From assembly GCA_934754775.1 (NCBI GenBank), contig CAKVIM010000005.1, positions 1 to 64,000 of the forward strand: 64,000 nucleotides of DNA, written 5' to 3'. The notes under the pieces were generated by a model. The model did not search any database. It had not been told where the DNA came from and worked only from the letters and a program-made list of their open reading frames with translations. Source of the stretch: an uncultured Candidatus Melainabacteria bacterium. GTDB lineage: Bacteria; Cyanobacteriota; Vampirovibrionia; Gastranaerophilales; Gastranaerophilaceae. Below, in pieces: positions 56,091 to 64,000 of the stretch; the stretch's first letter is position 1; each line of letters opens with the position of its first letter. A program made the position numbers and the translations under genes.

Positions 56091-56519
56091 ATGCCAGAAA
56101 TAATAATAGGCTCTGATCATGGGGGCTTCAAGTTAAAAAATGAAATTATTAAATATTTAAACGAACTAGGATACAAGGTCGAAGATTGCGGATGCTATAC
56201 CGAAGAATCTTGCGACTATCCTGACATCGCACAAAATGTTGCTAAAAAAGTGCTTACTAAGGGCTCAAAAGGTATTTTAGTATGCGGAACTGGTATTGGA
56301 ATGTCAATAGCTGCTAATCGTTTTAAAGGTATACGTGCTTCACATTGCACAGACACATTCACCGCAAGAATGACAAGAATGCATAATGATTCAAACATTT
56401 TATGCTTAGGTGAACGTATTACAGGTAGCGGCTTGGCTCTTGATATTGTTGAAATTTGGTTAAAAACAGAGTTTCAAGGCGGAAGACACGAAAGACGAAT
56501 TAGCAAGTTGGAGATTTAG
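56091..56519 (+). CDS. rpiB: Ribose-5-phosphate isomerase B
   Basis: RpiB interconverts ribose 5-phosphate and ribulose 5-phosphate. The 142-residue protein shows GSDHGGFKLK near the N terminus, ESCDYPDIAQNVA, and GILVCGTGIGMSIAANRFKG with the catalytic Cys, then HNDSNILCLG. GAGG precedes the ATG. rsfS begins with the base after its stop. Confidence 0.96.
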   Translation: MPEIIIGSDHGGFKLKNEIIKYLNELGYKVEDCGCYTEESCDYPDIAQNVAKKVLTKGSKGILVCGTGIGMSIAANRFKGIRASHCTDTFTARMTRMHNDSNILCLGERITGSGLALDIVEIWLKTEFQGGRHERRISKLEI

Positions 56520-56927
56520 ATGACAGAAGAGATTACATCGTATAAGTTTGCTTGTGCATTAGCAAGATTTTTGGATGAAAGTATAGCAAAGGATATTTCT
56601 ATATTGAATATTAGCAATGTATCTTCTTTTGCGGATTATTTTGTAATATGCTCTGCTCAAACAAATACACAAGTAAAAGCTTTGACAGAAAATGTTACAG
56701 ACAAAGTTAAAACAACTTTCGGCAGATTACCAATCGGACGAGAAAATGATGTAAAAAATCGTTGGAATCTAGTTGATTACGGCGATGTAATTGTTCACAT
56801 TCTACATCAAGACGAAAGAGAAGCTTATGCTATAGAAAAATTCTGGAACCATGCATTCAGTATTCCTGCTGAAACTTGGTTAAAAGAATCTGAAGAGTAT
56901 TCTGAATACAAAAACATTGAAAGATAA
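56520..56927 (+). CDS. rsfS: Ribosome silencing factor
   Basis: RsfS (YbeB/iojap) binds uL14 and blocks subunit joining in starved cells. The 135-residue protein has the family segments DISILNISNVSSFADYFVICSA, PIGRENDVKNRWNLVDYGDVIVHI (key words NRWNLVDYGDVIVHI) and DEREAYAIEKFW. It starts on the base after the rpiB stop and is followed by the TPR gene after 3 bases. Confidence 0.95.
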   Translation: MTEEITSYKFACALARFLDESIAKDISILNISNVSSFADYFVICSAQTNTQVKALTENVTDKVKTTFGRLPIGRENDVKNRWNLVDYGDVIVHILHQDEREAYAIEKFWNHAFSIPAETWLKESEEYSEYKNIER

Positions 56928-56930
56928 GAT

Positions 56931-58001
56931 ATGGATAAAAAAGAATTAGAGAAAGCTATTGAAAAAACCGTTTTAAAGATGGCTATGGAGCCACGTAACA
57001 CAGAACATTATCACGAACTTGCGAAATATTACGCACTTGATAATCAGTACGAAAAAGTTATCTCTGTTTATGAGAGCTTATTGGAAATTGACCCGAAAGA
57101 TTTGCAAACTTTGCTAAATTTGGGCAGTATCTGGTTTTATACAAAAGATTATAAAAAAGCTCTTAAGTACTTCAATCAGGCTATGCTTGTAAACCCTAGC
57201 AACTATTTGGTTTACTATAACCTTGCAAATACTTATGCTGAAATGAAAAACTTCGCAAAAGCATTGCATTATTATAACAGAACTCTTGACTTTAACTCAC
57301 AAGATCCTGAAATCTATAACGCAATCGCACTCTTGTATCACGATTTCGATGATTTTGTTGAAGCTAGAGCATATTATGAAAAGGCTTTATCTCTTGATGC
57401 AGACAATCTGACAGCTTTGGTTGATTTAGGCAATGTTTGTTTCAAACTCTTTGATTACAAAAAAGCTTTGGAATACTATTATAAAGTTTTCGCACTTGCA
57501 CCTGATAATAAAACTGTAGCTCTATGCATTGCAAATACTCACGCTATCTGCAAAGACAAGAAAAAATGCTATGAATACTTTGAAAAAGCTATTGAATTAC
57601 CAGGAGACAATTATAAAGCATATATTTGTTTTGCAATCGCAAAATCTGATTTCAAAGATTATGATGAAGCAATTGCATTATACAAAAAAGCCATTGAAAT
57701 TAATCCTAAAGAAGCTAATGCTTATATATTGCTAGGAAATTTGTACTCAAATACCAAAAGATTTGACGAAGCAATTGCTGAATACAAAAATGCACTTAAA
57801 ATCAACAAGCTAGACCCAGGAATTTACATATTGATTGCAAACGTTATGTATATGAATAACGAAATTGAACGTTCTATTTATTCATACCGTGCAGCAGTTA
57901 ATATGCGTCCGGAAAACGACGAATACAAACTCGTTTTCATTCAAGTACTTGAAGATTTTGTAAAAGATTACAGAAAGGACGATATCGTTGCAGCCTTCTA
58001 A
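56931..58001 (+). CDS. TPR protein
   Basis: A 356-residue soluble protein of nine or ten tetratricopeptide repeats, e.g. LLNLGSIWFYTKDYKKAL, YYNLANTYAEMKNFAKAL and AYILLGNLYSNTKRFDEAI. It probably serves as a protein-interaction scaffold. It lies in the rpiB-rsfS transcript, and the Tic20-like gene starts inside its 3' end with 14 bases of overlap. It resembles the 26691 TPR protein in design. Confidence 0.88.
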   Translation: MDKKELEKAIEKTVLKMAMEPRNTEHYHELAKYYALDNQYEKVISVYESLLEIDPKDLQTLLNLGSIWFYTKDYKKALKYFNQAMLVNPSNYLVYYNLANTYAEMKNFAKALHYYNRTLDFNSQDPEIYNAIALLYHDFDDFVEARAYYEKALSLDADNLTALVDLGNVCFKLFDYKKALEYYYKVFALAPDNKTVALCIANTHAICKDKKKCYEYFEKAIELPGDNYKAYICFAIAKSDFKDYDEAIALYKKAIEINPKEANAYILLGNLYSNTKRFDEAIAEYKNALKINKLDPGIYILIANVMYMNNEIERSIYSYRAAVNMRPENDEYKLVFIQVLEDFVKDYRKDDIVAAF

Positions 58002-58395
58002 ACAAATTTATCCAATTGAAAGATTAATTTCCGCAGCATCTTATTTAACCGCAGGTGGAGCCGGTTTTGTATGGTTAATCATTGCGGCAATTATGAAAAA
58101 ACACGTTACACAGTTTTTGATGTACCATATAATGCAGTCAATTTTCTTATCAATTGCATATTTCTTAGTTGCAACTTTTGCTGACTTAATCTACGTAATT
58201 CTTTACAGAATACCATTAATCAATGCGATTCCATACTTGATAAATATGCCAATACAGTTTTTATTTGGTTTATCAATAATTCAAACCTTTACTACAGCAG
58301 TAATTTTATACCTTGCTATAACTGCGGGCATGGGAATGTACAGCTATATTCCTTGGTTTTCTGATATTATTAACCAAAATACAGGCAGAAAATAG
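57988..58395 (+). CDS. Tic20-like membrane protein
   Basis: A 135-residue protein with four membrane helices. PIERLISAASYLTAGGAGFV, FLMYHIMQSIFLSIAYFL and the following helices resemble the Tic20 family of Cyanobacteria and plastids, whose bacterial role is not settled. The start is TTG 57988, eight bases after AAAGGA and within the upstream TPR gene. The family also resembles DUF4870 proteins, so the assignment is moderate. Confidence 0.65.
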   Translation: MQPSKQIYPIERLISAASYLTAGGAGFVWLIIAAIMKKHVTQFLMYHIMQSIFLSIAYFLVATFADLIYVILYRIPLINAIPYLINMPIQFLFGLSIIQTFTTAVILYLAITAGMGMYSYIPWFSDIINQNTGRK

Positions 58396-58397
58396 TT

Positions 58398-59276
58398 TTA
58401 AAGCACCATTGCAAGTATCATTAAAATCATTGCACCAATTTCCATTGCCGTTGACATGCGTTGGCTAAATTTGTTTGAATCATATTTGGAGGTTGATTTT
58501 TTCGCCTTATTAACACTATTCAAGCGTTTTATTCGACTTGTAGTATCTTCGTTAGAGAACTCTGTGCCAAAAGTTTCGAATTCTAATTGTGCAAGCTCAT
58601 CATTCAAGCTGGGATTCGGTGGCAAAGTAGCAGCACCGCCGGACATGTCACCATAATTTGCATATGGTCTTGAATAATTACGCTGTCCAAATGGCATTTT
58701 AAATCGACTCATACCTAAGCCTGATAGAGATGATGAGTCAATTGCATTGTCATCATAATAATCTCTATTAGAAGATTTATCATATGCAAGCGTCTGGGGC
58801 ATGACCTCAGCTTTAATTCTGTCCATACGAGTTGAATAATCATCTACATCGTAGATTTTACCGAATAGTTTTCTTTCAATCGCTACAATGCGAGAGTGGA
58901 AATCTCTATTTTTATATGTCTGATTAAAGATTTTCTGCTCAATTTCATCTACTACCGGATAGTTTACAGAACTGTCTGCAAGAGCGTTTTCTTGTTCTCT
59001 AAAGGTGTCTTCACTCGGTTCTATTTCTAACCCGATAACATCCGCTGAAATATCAGCAGAAAGCTTTTTGACACGTTTTGAAACATCACCTGAAGAGGCT
59101 TTACCATAAATCGTTTTTTCAAGTCTGCTCAAGCGGTTTTGAGTACTGTCTTTAGAATAATCAAAACCATAAATATCATTTTCAATTTTTGTTATAGTTG
59201 ATTCATATTGAGCGTATACAGGAGTAAAAACACTTGTATACATTATTATTAGTATGATTGAGATAATTTTTTTCAT
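58398..59276 (-). CDS. Secreted repeat protein with C-terminal helix
   Basis: A 292-residue exported protein, signal peptide residues 1-22 (IISIILIIMYTSVFTPVYA). Three copies of a roughly 30-residue unit follow, each of the form IExxIYG...Y...D...RIxRLE (near residues 30-60, 112-160 and 228-255), with a disordered middle containing SRPYANYGD. The C terminus is a hydrophobic helix (MEIGAMILMILAMVL). Similar short repeats are, to my knowledge, common in Cyanobacteria/Melainabacteria envelope proteins; function unknown. Confidence 0.75.
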   Translation of the reverse strand: MKKIISIILIIMYTSVFTPVYAQYESTITKIENDIYGFDYSKDSTQNRLSRLEKTIYGKASSGDVSKRVKKLSADISADVIGLEIEPSEDTFREQENALADSSVNYPVVDEIEQKIFNQTYKNRDFHSRIVAIERKLFGKIYDVDDYSTRMDRIKAEVMPQTLAYDKSSNRDYYDDNAIDSSSLSGLGMSRFKMPFGQRNYSRPYANYGDMSGGAATLPPNPSLNDELAQLEFETFGTEFSNEDTTSRIKRLNSVNKAKKSTSKYDSNKFSQRMSTAMEIGAMILMILAMVL

Positions 59277-59428
59277 AGCGGAAACACCTTATTACCACTA
59301 TAAAATGTGACTCAACCTTAAACTATTGAACCATCAATCAAAATAATTTTCCACAAAATTAAGCAAATATACCTAATTCAAGCTGTTAAAATTTTGATGT
59401 TATTAGCATTTTCTATTAGCTCGAAAGC

Positions 59429-60079
59429 TTATATATAAAGTTTTGCAAAATCTAAATCGCTTTTTGTAGTTATTTTAATGTTCGTATAACTACCGTTTAC
59501 AATATAGACAGGTATATTCAACTCTTCAAGCATTGAACAATCATCAGTAAAATTGCCTTCTTTTAATGTTTCATGGGCTTTTTTGATAATAGAAGTCTTA
59601 AACGCTTGCGGAGTTTGTGTGTTATAAAGCTTTGAGCGGTCAATCGTTTTTATTATACGCCCAGTCTCGTCAACTTCTTTAATAGTATCAGTAGTTTTTG
59701 TCATAACAGAAACAGCATTCTTGTCCAAAACAGCCTGAAGTACATAAGAAATCGTGTCTTTTCTAATAAGCGGTCTTGCACCGTCATGAATAAGTACGTA
59801 TTCGTTATTAACAGCTTGCAGAGCATTATATACAGATTTTTGTCTTGTATTTCCGCCTTCAATAATTTTAATTTTAGGATTATTGAACAAATGCTCTAAC
59901 GTTTCGATAATAGACGCATTTGCAGCAATAATTATCTCAACGATTTCATCAAAATCCACAAATCTTGACACTGTTTCTTCAATTACAGTTCTATTACCAA
60001 GTTTTTCCAGCAGTTTATTTGTATTTCCGTAACGAGAAGATGTCCCGCCCGCAGTTATTATAAGTGAAAATTTATTCAT
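59429..60079 (-). CDS. ispD: 2-C-methyl-D-erythritol 4-phosphate cytidylyltransferase
   Basis: IspD makes CDP-ME in the MEP isoprenoid pathway. About 216 residues: LIITAGGTSSRYG (CTP-binding loop, slightly varied), RQKSVYNALQAV, LIHDGARPLI, TDTIKEVDETGRII and NTQTPQAFKTSII, then DDCSMLEELNIPVYIVNG. The start is ATG 60079, with GGAG at 60089 and one base after the thiL stop; the open frame to 60103 lies inside thiL. Together with dxr this shows a MEP pathway. Confidence 0.95.
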   Translation of the reverse strand: MNKFSLIITAGGTSSRYGNTNKLLEKLGNRTVIEETVSRFVDFDEIVEIIIAANASIIETLEHLFNNPKIKIIEGGNTRQKSVYNALQAVNNEYVLIHDGARPLIRKDTISYVLQAVLDKNAVSVMTKTTDTIKEVDETGRIIKTIDRSKLYNTQTPQAFKTSIIKKAHETLKEGNFTDDCSMLEELNIPVYIVNGSYTNIKITTKSDLDFAKLYI

Positions 60080-60080
60080 A

Positions 60081-60941
60081 TTATTTATCTCCAAAATGGT
60101 CAAAAAGACCTAATTCATCGTATTTATAAAACTTTTTATCTCCGATTTTGAGGATATAATCCTGTTTATCTGCAACTTCGCCAATTACTTTATATGTAGA
60201 AAGATTTGCAAGAAATTCTTCCGGCACAGCTGCAACAATTTTATAATCCTCTGCTCCAAACATGCCTTCAATGAAATCTAACACAATAGAAAGATTGCTT
60301 GCTTCAGCAATTTTAAATAATGCGTCAGCTAAGCCGTCTGAGGCGTCCATCATCGCATAATCCGTGTTAATTTGACCAGATATTTCAGAAGCAAAATCTT
60401 CGTCGAGAACAGGCTCTAAATGGGCTCTAATTAGTTCTGAATCGTTTCCGCCTTTAATAAGCTCATTTAATCCGGCAGAACTTTTTCCAAAATCACCCGC
60501 AACTATTACTTTATACCCTTCTTTTGCATGGCTTCTGGAAGAAATTCTATGATTAGCCGCTACACCAATTGCGGTAATTGAGATATAAACTTTATCAGCA
60601 CCCGTAATATCACCGCCAACAATTTTTGCTCCACGCAAAGCTGATTTAGCACCTTTGTAGAACTCTTCTACAAATTCTTTAGTGATATCCTTAGGCAAAG
60701 ACAAAGCTATAGTTATATATTTAGGTACTGCACCTGATGCTAAAATATCACTAATATTGACCGTTACTGCTTTATACCCGAGCTGATACGGGGTACACCA
60801 ATCAAGTCTGAAGTGTACGCCTTCAACCAAGCTATCTTGAGAAACAACAATTCCAAGGTTTTTAATGTAAGCACAATCGTCACCTATATATTCGGTGCCG
60901 ATTTGTTTTTTTATAATATCTATGAACTCTTGCTCTTTCAA
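60081..60941 (-). CDS. thiL: Thiamine-monophosphate kinase
   Basis: ThiL phosphorylates thiamine monophosphate to the diphosphate cofactor with ATP. The 286-residue protein has GDDCAYI, SQDSLVEGVHF, the KAVTVNISDILASGAVP block and GGDITGAD, then MMDASDGLADAL near residue 200. It is shorter than most ThiL (about 310-330). ispD starts at its end; a terminator separates it from lysS upstream. Confidence 0.93.
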   Translation of the reverse strand: MKEQEFIDIIKKQIGTEYIGDDCAYIKNLGIVVSQDSLVEGVHFRLDWCTPYQLGYKAVTVNISDILASGAVPKYITIALSLPKDITKEFVEEFYKGAKSALRGAKIVGGDITGADKVYISITAIGVAANHRISSRSHAKEGYKVIVAGDFGKSSAGLNELIKGGNDSELIRAHLEPVLDEDFASEISGQINTDYAMMDASDGLADALFKIAEASNLSIVLDFIEGMFGAEDYKIVAAVPEEFLANLSTYKVIGEVADKQDYILKIGDKKFYKYDELGLFDHFGDK

Positions 60942-60950
60942 AATAACCTC

Positions 60951-60985
60951 TTAAAAAGAAGGGTGAAACTTTCATTTCACCCTTC
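60951..60985 (-). terminator. Terminator after lysS
   Basis: GAAGGGTGAAA pairs with TTTCACCCTTC (6-base loop) and is followed on the minus strand by TTTTTAA. It lies just after the lysS stop at 60994. Confidence 0.88.
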
Positions 60986-60993
60986 AATAATAT

Positions 60994-62529
60994 TTAGTTT
61001 TCTAATTTCTTCAATGTAGGGAACGCAATTACGTCACGAATTGTAGGCGAGTTAGTCAGTAACATAACCAATCTGTCTATACCCATTCCCATACCGCCTG
61101 TCGGAGCTAAACCGTATTCCAAAGCATTAATGTAGTCTTCATCATAAGACATTGCTTCTTCATCACCGTTTGCTTTAGCTAATGCTTGTGCTTCAAAACG
61201 ATGTCTTTGGTCAATAGGGTCAGTCAATTCAGAAAATGCATTTGCGATTTCCCATCCGTTAACTCTTGTTTCGAAACGTTCTGTCAATCTATCGTTATCT
61301 CTATGAACTTTCGCTAGAGGAGAAATTTCACGAGGGTAATCGATGATGTGGCAAGGTTGAATCAAAGTAGGTTCAACAGTTGCTTCAAATACAGCTTCAA
61401 CAATTTGTCCCCAGTTCATTTCTTCATCAACTTCAATATGCATAGCTTTCGCTTTGTCATAAGCTTCTTTTGCAGTGAAGAATTCACCGAAGTCAATGCC
61501 TGTAAATTCCTTAATTGAACCCAACATAGTTTTTCTATCCCAAGGTGGAGTCAAATCGATTTCGTTTTCGCCGTATTTAATTTTCATTGTGCCTAAAACT
61601 TCTTGTGCAACGTAAGCAACAAGGTTTTCAGTCAATACCATCATCTCATTATAATCAACATAAGATTGATAAAGCTCAATCATTGTAAATTCCGGATTGT
61701 GGCGAGTGTCAATACCTTCGTTACGGAAGCATCTTGAAAGTTCAAAGATTTTTTCGTTCAAACCGCCAACCATCAATCTCTTCAAGTGAAGTTCCGGTGC
61801 GATTCTTAAAGTCAAATCCATATCCAAAGCGTTATGATGCGTAATAAATGGTCTAGCGTTAGCACCAGAAGCTTGTGTGTGTAACATTGGAGTTTCAACT
61901 TCAATAAAGCCTTGTTTTGTTAAATATTCTCTAACTTTTTGGATAATTAAGCTTCTTTTTCTGAACGTATCTCTTGTTTTTTCATTCATAATCAAGTCAA
62001 CATATCTTTGACGGTACTTAGTTTCAGTATCGTTCATGTTGTGATAAGCCTTCAATTGTTCCAACTTTTCTTCACTGATTTGCTTATTAGGAAGCGGAAG
62101 TAATGATTTTGAAAGCATTTTGAAGCTTTTAGCCTTAACAGAAAGTTCTCCACGTGGAGTTCTTCTAATAGAACCATAGAAACCTAAGATATCGCCGATA
62201 TCTACCAATTTAAGAGTTTTAACCATCTCAGGGTCCATATTTTCTTTATGTGAAAAGATTTGGATTTTTCCGGTCGGATCCATAAGGTCAATGAACATAC
62301 CGGAGTTTCTAATAGCCATTACACGACCTGCTACAGAGTAGAAATCTTCGGTTTCTTCTCCGGCTTGTAAATCTTTATACTTATCTTGCAAGAAAGCTGC
62401 GTCGGCATCCTTATCAAATGCATACGGATATGGATTAATTCCTCTATCAGCCAGTTCCGCAAGCTTTTGTATTCTGTTTTGTCTGATTGTTTCTTTAGCA
62501 GAAACAGGTTCTTTATGTTGTTGTGTCAT
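60994..62529 (-). CDS. lysS: Lysyl-tRNA synthetase, class II
   Basis: A 511-residue class II synthetase. The N-terminal OB fold (FYSVAGRVMAIRNSG) binds the anticodon; motif 1 is around FIEVETPML, motif 2 is FELSRCFRNEGIDTRHNPEF, and motif 3 is GMGMGIDRLVMLLTNSPTIRD. GAGG precedes the ATG. It lies alone, ended by its own hairpin. A tRNA-Lys gene is at 37.2 kb. Confidence 0.97.
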   Translation of the reverse strand: MTQQHKEPVSAKETIRQNRIQKLAELADRGINPYPYAFDKDADAAFLQDKYKDLQAGEETEDFYSVAGRVMAIRNSGMFIDLMDPTGKIQIFSHKENMDPEMVKTLKLVDIGDILGFYGSIRRTPRGELSVKAKSFKMLSKSLLPLPNKQISEEKLEQLKAYHNMNDTETKYRQRYVDLIMNEKTRDTFRKRSLIIQKVREYLTKQGFIEVETPMLHTQASGANARPFITHHNALDMDLTLRIAPELHLKRLMVGGLNEKIFELSRCFRNEGIDTRHNPEFTMIELYQSYVDYNEMMVLTENLVAYVAQEVLGTMKIKYGENEIDLTPPWDRKTMLGSIKEFTGIDFGEFFTAKEAYDKAKAMHIEVDEEMNWGQIVEAVFEATVEPTLIQPCHIIDYPREISPLAKVHRDNDRLTERFETRVNGWEIANAFSELTDPIDQRHRFEAQALAKANGDEEAMSYDEDYINALEYGLAPTGGMGMGIDRLVMLLTNSPTIRDVIAFPTLKKLEN

Positions 62530-62654
62530 TTTAATATCCTCTTTTTCTGACTTCTATAAAAAATTTTAACATAAACATATAAATGGCAAAACTCGTTTAG
62601 AGATTTAAACAGGAAAATTATTCGTTACAAAAGTTCACAGATGAAACCAAACAA

Positions 62655-62683
62655 TTTACAAACACATAACTATTTGATATACT
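62655..62683 (+). promoter_or_regulatory. Promoter of the rimP-nusA operon
   Basis: TTTACA (62655-62660), a 17-base spacer and TATACT (62678-62683) predict a start near 62690, about 90 bases before rimP. An inverted repeat ACTATTT/AAATAGT (62669-62697) overlaps the start region. Confidence 0.65.
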
Positions 62684-62708
62684 CATGGAGTAAATAGTTT
62701 CTTAGAAG

Positions 62709-62739
62709 AAAGAACGGTACAATTCCCGTTCTTTTTTTA
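62709..62739 (+). terminator. Terminator in the rimP leader (attenuator candidate)
   Basis: AAAGAACGG (62709-62717) pairs with CCGTTCTTT (62726-62734), with an 8-base loop and TTTTTTT after the stem. It lies only about 20-45 bases after the predicted start and 40 bases before the rimP ATG, so a transcript must read through it. An attenuator or a terminated tiny RNA is possible. Confidence 0.7.
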
Positions 62740-62778
62740 TTAGTTGGACAAGAGATTTGTTTCAAAGAAAGGAGTGTT

Positions 62779-63261
62779 ATGAAGCAAGATATTAACAGAT
62801 TTGAAGTCTTAGAAAAAATAACACCACTTATCGAAAACACAGCTATGAGATTTAATCTTATCCCTATTGAGATTGAGTTTGTAAAAGAAAATCACAAATG
62901 GTTTTTAAGGATTTATCTTTACTCATATGAAAAAGACATTACTCTTGATGATTGTGAAAATGTAACAAGAAGTTTGAATGACTTTTTGGACGAATTAATT
63001 CCTGTAAAATATTATTTAGAAGTATCTTCTCCCGGATTAGAAAGAAAGTTTAAATCAAACAAAGAGTTTTTAATTTTCAAGGGAAGAAGAATCAGTCTTA
63101 AGCTAAAACAACCTCTTGAAGGTGAAACAGAAAAAATATTTAAAGGCGAAATATTGGATTGGGACGACAACACAGGTCTAAAATTCTTTAGGTTTGATGA
63201 TGGCGAGGAACTCCAAATCCCGAAAGAAAATATTCAATCTGCAAAGTTATACATAGATTAA
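62779..63261 (+). CDS. rimP: Ribosome maturation factor
   Basis: RimP helps 30S assembly. The 160-residue protein has LRIYLYSYEKDITLDDCENVTR, the ELIPVKYYLEVSSPGLERKF block (key SSPGLERK) and a C-terminal SH3-like domain ending IPKENIQSAKL. AAAGGAG precedes the ATG. In most bacteria nusA follows directly; here a four-helix-bundle gene within inverted repeats lies between. Confidence 0.95.
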   Translation: MKQDINRFEVLEKITPLIENTAMRFNLIPIEIEFVKENHKWFLRIYLYSYEKDITLDDCENVTRSLNDFLDELIPVKYYLEVSSPGLERKFKSNKEFLIFKGRRISLKLKQPLEGETEKIFKGEILDWDDNTGLKFFRFDDGEELQIPKENIQSAKLYID

Positions 63262-63263
63262 AA

Positions 63264-63754
63264 GGGAATAGGGTAATAAGGCAATAAGGGAATAAGAGGT
63301 TTTAAATTATGTTTCATAAAGATTTGGAAGCTTGGAAAGAATCTATAAAACTTGTGAAATTAGTTTATAAATTAACTAATGATTTCCCTAAACAGGAATT
63401 TTACGGATTAACATCCCAAATAAGACGAGCTGTTATTTCTGTTCCATCTAATATTGCAGAAGGTAATGCAAGAGCAACTGCTAAGGAAACCATAAGATTT
63501 ATTGATATAGCTTTAGGCTCTTTAGCAGAATTAGATACACAATTGACAATTGCACAAGAGTTGAATTATATAGAAAATTACAAAATTGAAGATGAACAGA
63601 TTAAAAAGGTAAACGCATTAATAAGCGGACTAAGAAAATATTTTTTAGAAAAAGTAAATAATAACAAATAAATGGAGATAAGAATAATAGAACAATGATG
63701 AGCGTAGCGAATAAAACCACTTATTCCCTTATTGCCCTATTACCTTATTCCCTC
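63264..63754. repeat. 33-bp inverted repeats enclosing a four-helix-bundle gene
   Basis: GGGAATAGGGTAATAAGGCA... at 63264-63296 matches the complement of 63720-63752 at 31 of 33 positions; one difference would form a G-U pair. The 491-base segment contains one gene and lies between rimP and nusA. The transcript should form a long stem with the gene in the loop. Nothing else is seen inside apart from the gene. Confidence 0.85.
63309..63671 (+). CDS. Four-helix-bundle protein (23S rRNA IVP family)
   Basis: A 120-residue protein of the 23S rRNA intervening-sequence protein family. The marks are DLEAWKESIKLVKLVYKLT, EFYGLTSQIRRAVISVPSNIAEGNARAT (key RRAVISVPSNIAEG) and LGSLAELDTQL. These proteins occur inside rRNA intervening sequences and as isolated genes; their function is unclear, though nucleic-acid binding has been proposed. 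Here the gene sits in a 33-bp inverted-repeat frame between rimP and nusA. The ATG at 63309 lacks a clear ribosome site. Confidence 0.88.
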   Translation: MFHKDLEAWKESIKLVKLVYKLTNDFPKQEFYGLTSQIRRAVISVPSNIAEGNARATAKETIRFIDIALGSLAELDTQLTIAQELNYIENYKIEDEQIKKVNALISGLRKYFLEKVNNNK

Positions 63755-63770
63755 AAAAAGGAGAAAAAAC

Positions 63771-64000
63771 ATGATTAAAATTGGCACAGCATTATTTGAA
63801 GCTTGCGAAGAGCTTGAAAGAGAACGTGGTATTTCTAAAGAAGTACTTATTTCTTCTTTGTGCGACGCATTGGTTGCAGCTTATAAAAAGCACATGCACG
63901 TAAAAGAAGCTGCTAATATTGAAGCTATCTTGGACGAACAAACAGGCGAAATCGGTGTATTTAGTACAAAAACTGTTGTAAAAGAAGTTGAAGATCCTGA
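63771..64000 (+). CDS. nusA: Transcription termination/antitermination factor, 5' part
   Basis: The first 76 codons of NusA, cut by the window end. The N-terminal domain shows EACEELERERGISKEVLI and LCDALVAAYKKHMHV, which binds RNA polymerase. AAGGAG lies seven bases before the ATG and right after the inverted-repeat cassette. The rimP-nusA order is conserved in bacteria apart from the inserted gene. Confidence 0.93.
   Translation, partial: MIKIGTALFEACEELERERGISKEVLISSLCDALVAAYKKHMHVKEAANIEAILDEQTGEIGVFSTKTVVKEVEDP

Noticed and set aside
59411-59436. CTTTATATATA resembling the shared 16-bp element
   Set aside because: It falls inside the 3' coding end of ispD, is only a partial match and is not before a gene.
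1-64000. CRISPR array, prophage or full transposon
   Set aside because: No regularly spaced direct repeats, cas genes, phage structural genes or transposases were found.

Overview
The window is AT-rich bacterial chromosome (about one third GC by eye) with standard code and mostly short gaps between genes. The RNA polymerase beta' subunit is split into rpoC1 and rpoC2, a hallmark of Cyanobacteria and their non-photosynthetic relatives. No photosynthesis genes are seen. A Tic20-like membrane protein, Gram-negative envelope genes (Kdo transferase, AsmA-like protein, dTDP-rhamnose reductase) and many lineage-restricted helical proteins also fit the Vampirovibrionia/Melainabacteria, probably a gut Gastranaerophilales-type organism. 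That placement is inference from gene content only.

Layout. 1-7.7 kb: 3' part of rpoB, then rpoC1 and rpoC2, closed by a strong terminator. 7.7-9.3 kb: a CooC-like ATPase coupled to folD. 9.3-10.2 kb: two small minus-strand genes of unknown function sharing an identical 16-bp upstream element. 10.3-13.1 kb: HEAT-repeat protein, queC, DUF366 and SPOR genes in one overlapping operon. 13.2-15.3 kb: a winged-helix protein, a degenerate DUF262 protein and a small helical protein. 15.3-20.5 kb (minus): nucleoside transporter, glycine cleavage genes gcvT-gcvH-gcvPA (gcvPB is not here) and a DnaJ-type chaperone. 20.6-29.2 kb (plus): sensor pseudokinase, sugar-type ABC ATPase, AsmA-like protein, PilZ-like protein, TPR protein and uridine-kinase-like protein. 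29.2-31.8 kb (minus): an FAD oxidoreductase overlapping an MnmD/MnmC-like methyltransferase with large insertions. 31.9-35 kb: secreted HExxH protein, carboxy-terminal protease, bioF-like enzyme. 35-37 kb (minus): dxr and rfbD. 37.0-37.25 kb: tRNA-Lys beside a decayed tandem copy of itself. 37.4-39.3 kb: an isolated OLD-type TOPRIM protein and a helical protein carrying the same 16-bp element. 39.4-40.0 and 48.7-49.0 kb: two related fold-back repeat elements without genes. 40-46.5 kb: dnaE, waaA, ArnT-like glycosyltransferase. 46.6-48.4 kb: a long coiled-coil protein with glycine-rich membrane segments at both ends. 49.2-55.3 kb: gpmI, SNF2 helicase, histidine kinase. 55.2-56 kb: calpain-like protein. 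56-58.4 kb: rpiB, rsfS, TPR protein, Tic20-like protein. 58.4-62.5 kb (minus): repeat-containing secreted protein, ispD, thiL, lysS. 62.6-64 kb: a leader with a probable attenuator, rimP, a four-helix-bundle gene enclosed by 33-bp inverted repeats, and the start of nusA.

Most genes are housekeeping: transcription, folate/one-carbon, queuosine, MEP isoprenoid pathway (dxr, ispD), LPS/envelope, replication and translation. The points most worth a second look are the inverted-repeat cassette between rimP and nusA, the identical promoter-region element shared by three lineage-specific genes, the degenerate DUF262/winged-helix pair, the fold-back repeats, the tRNA-Lys duplication and the short-leader terminator before rimP.
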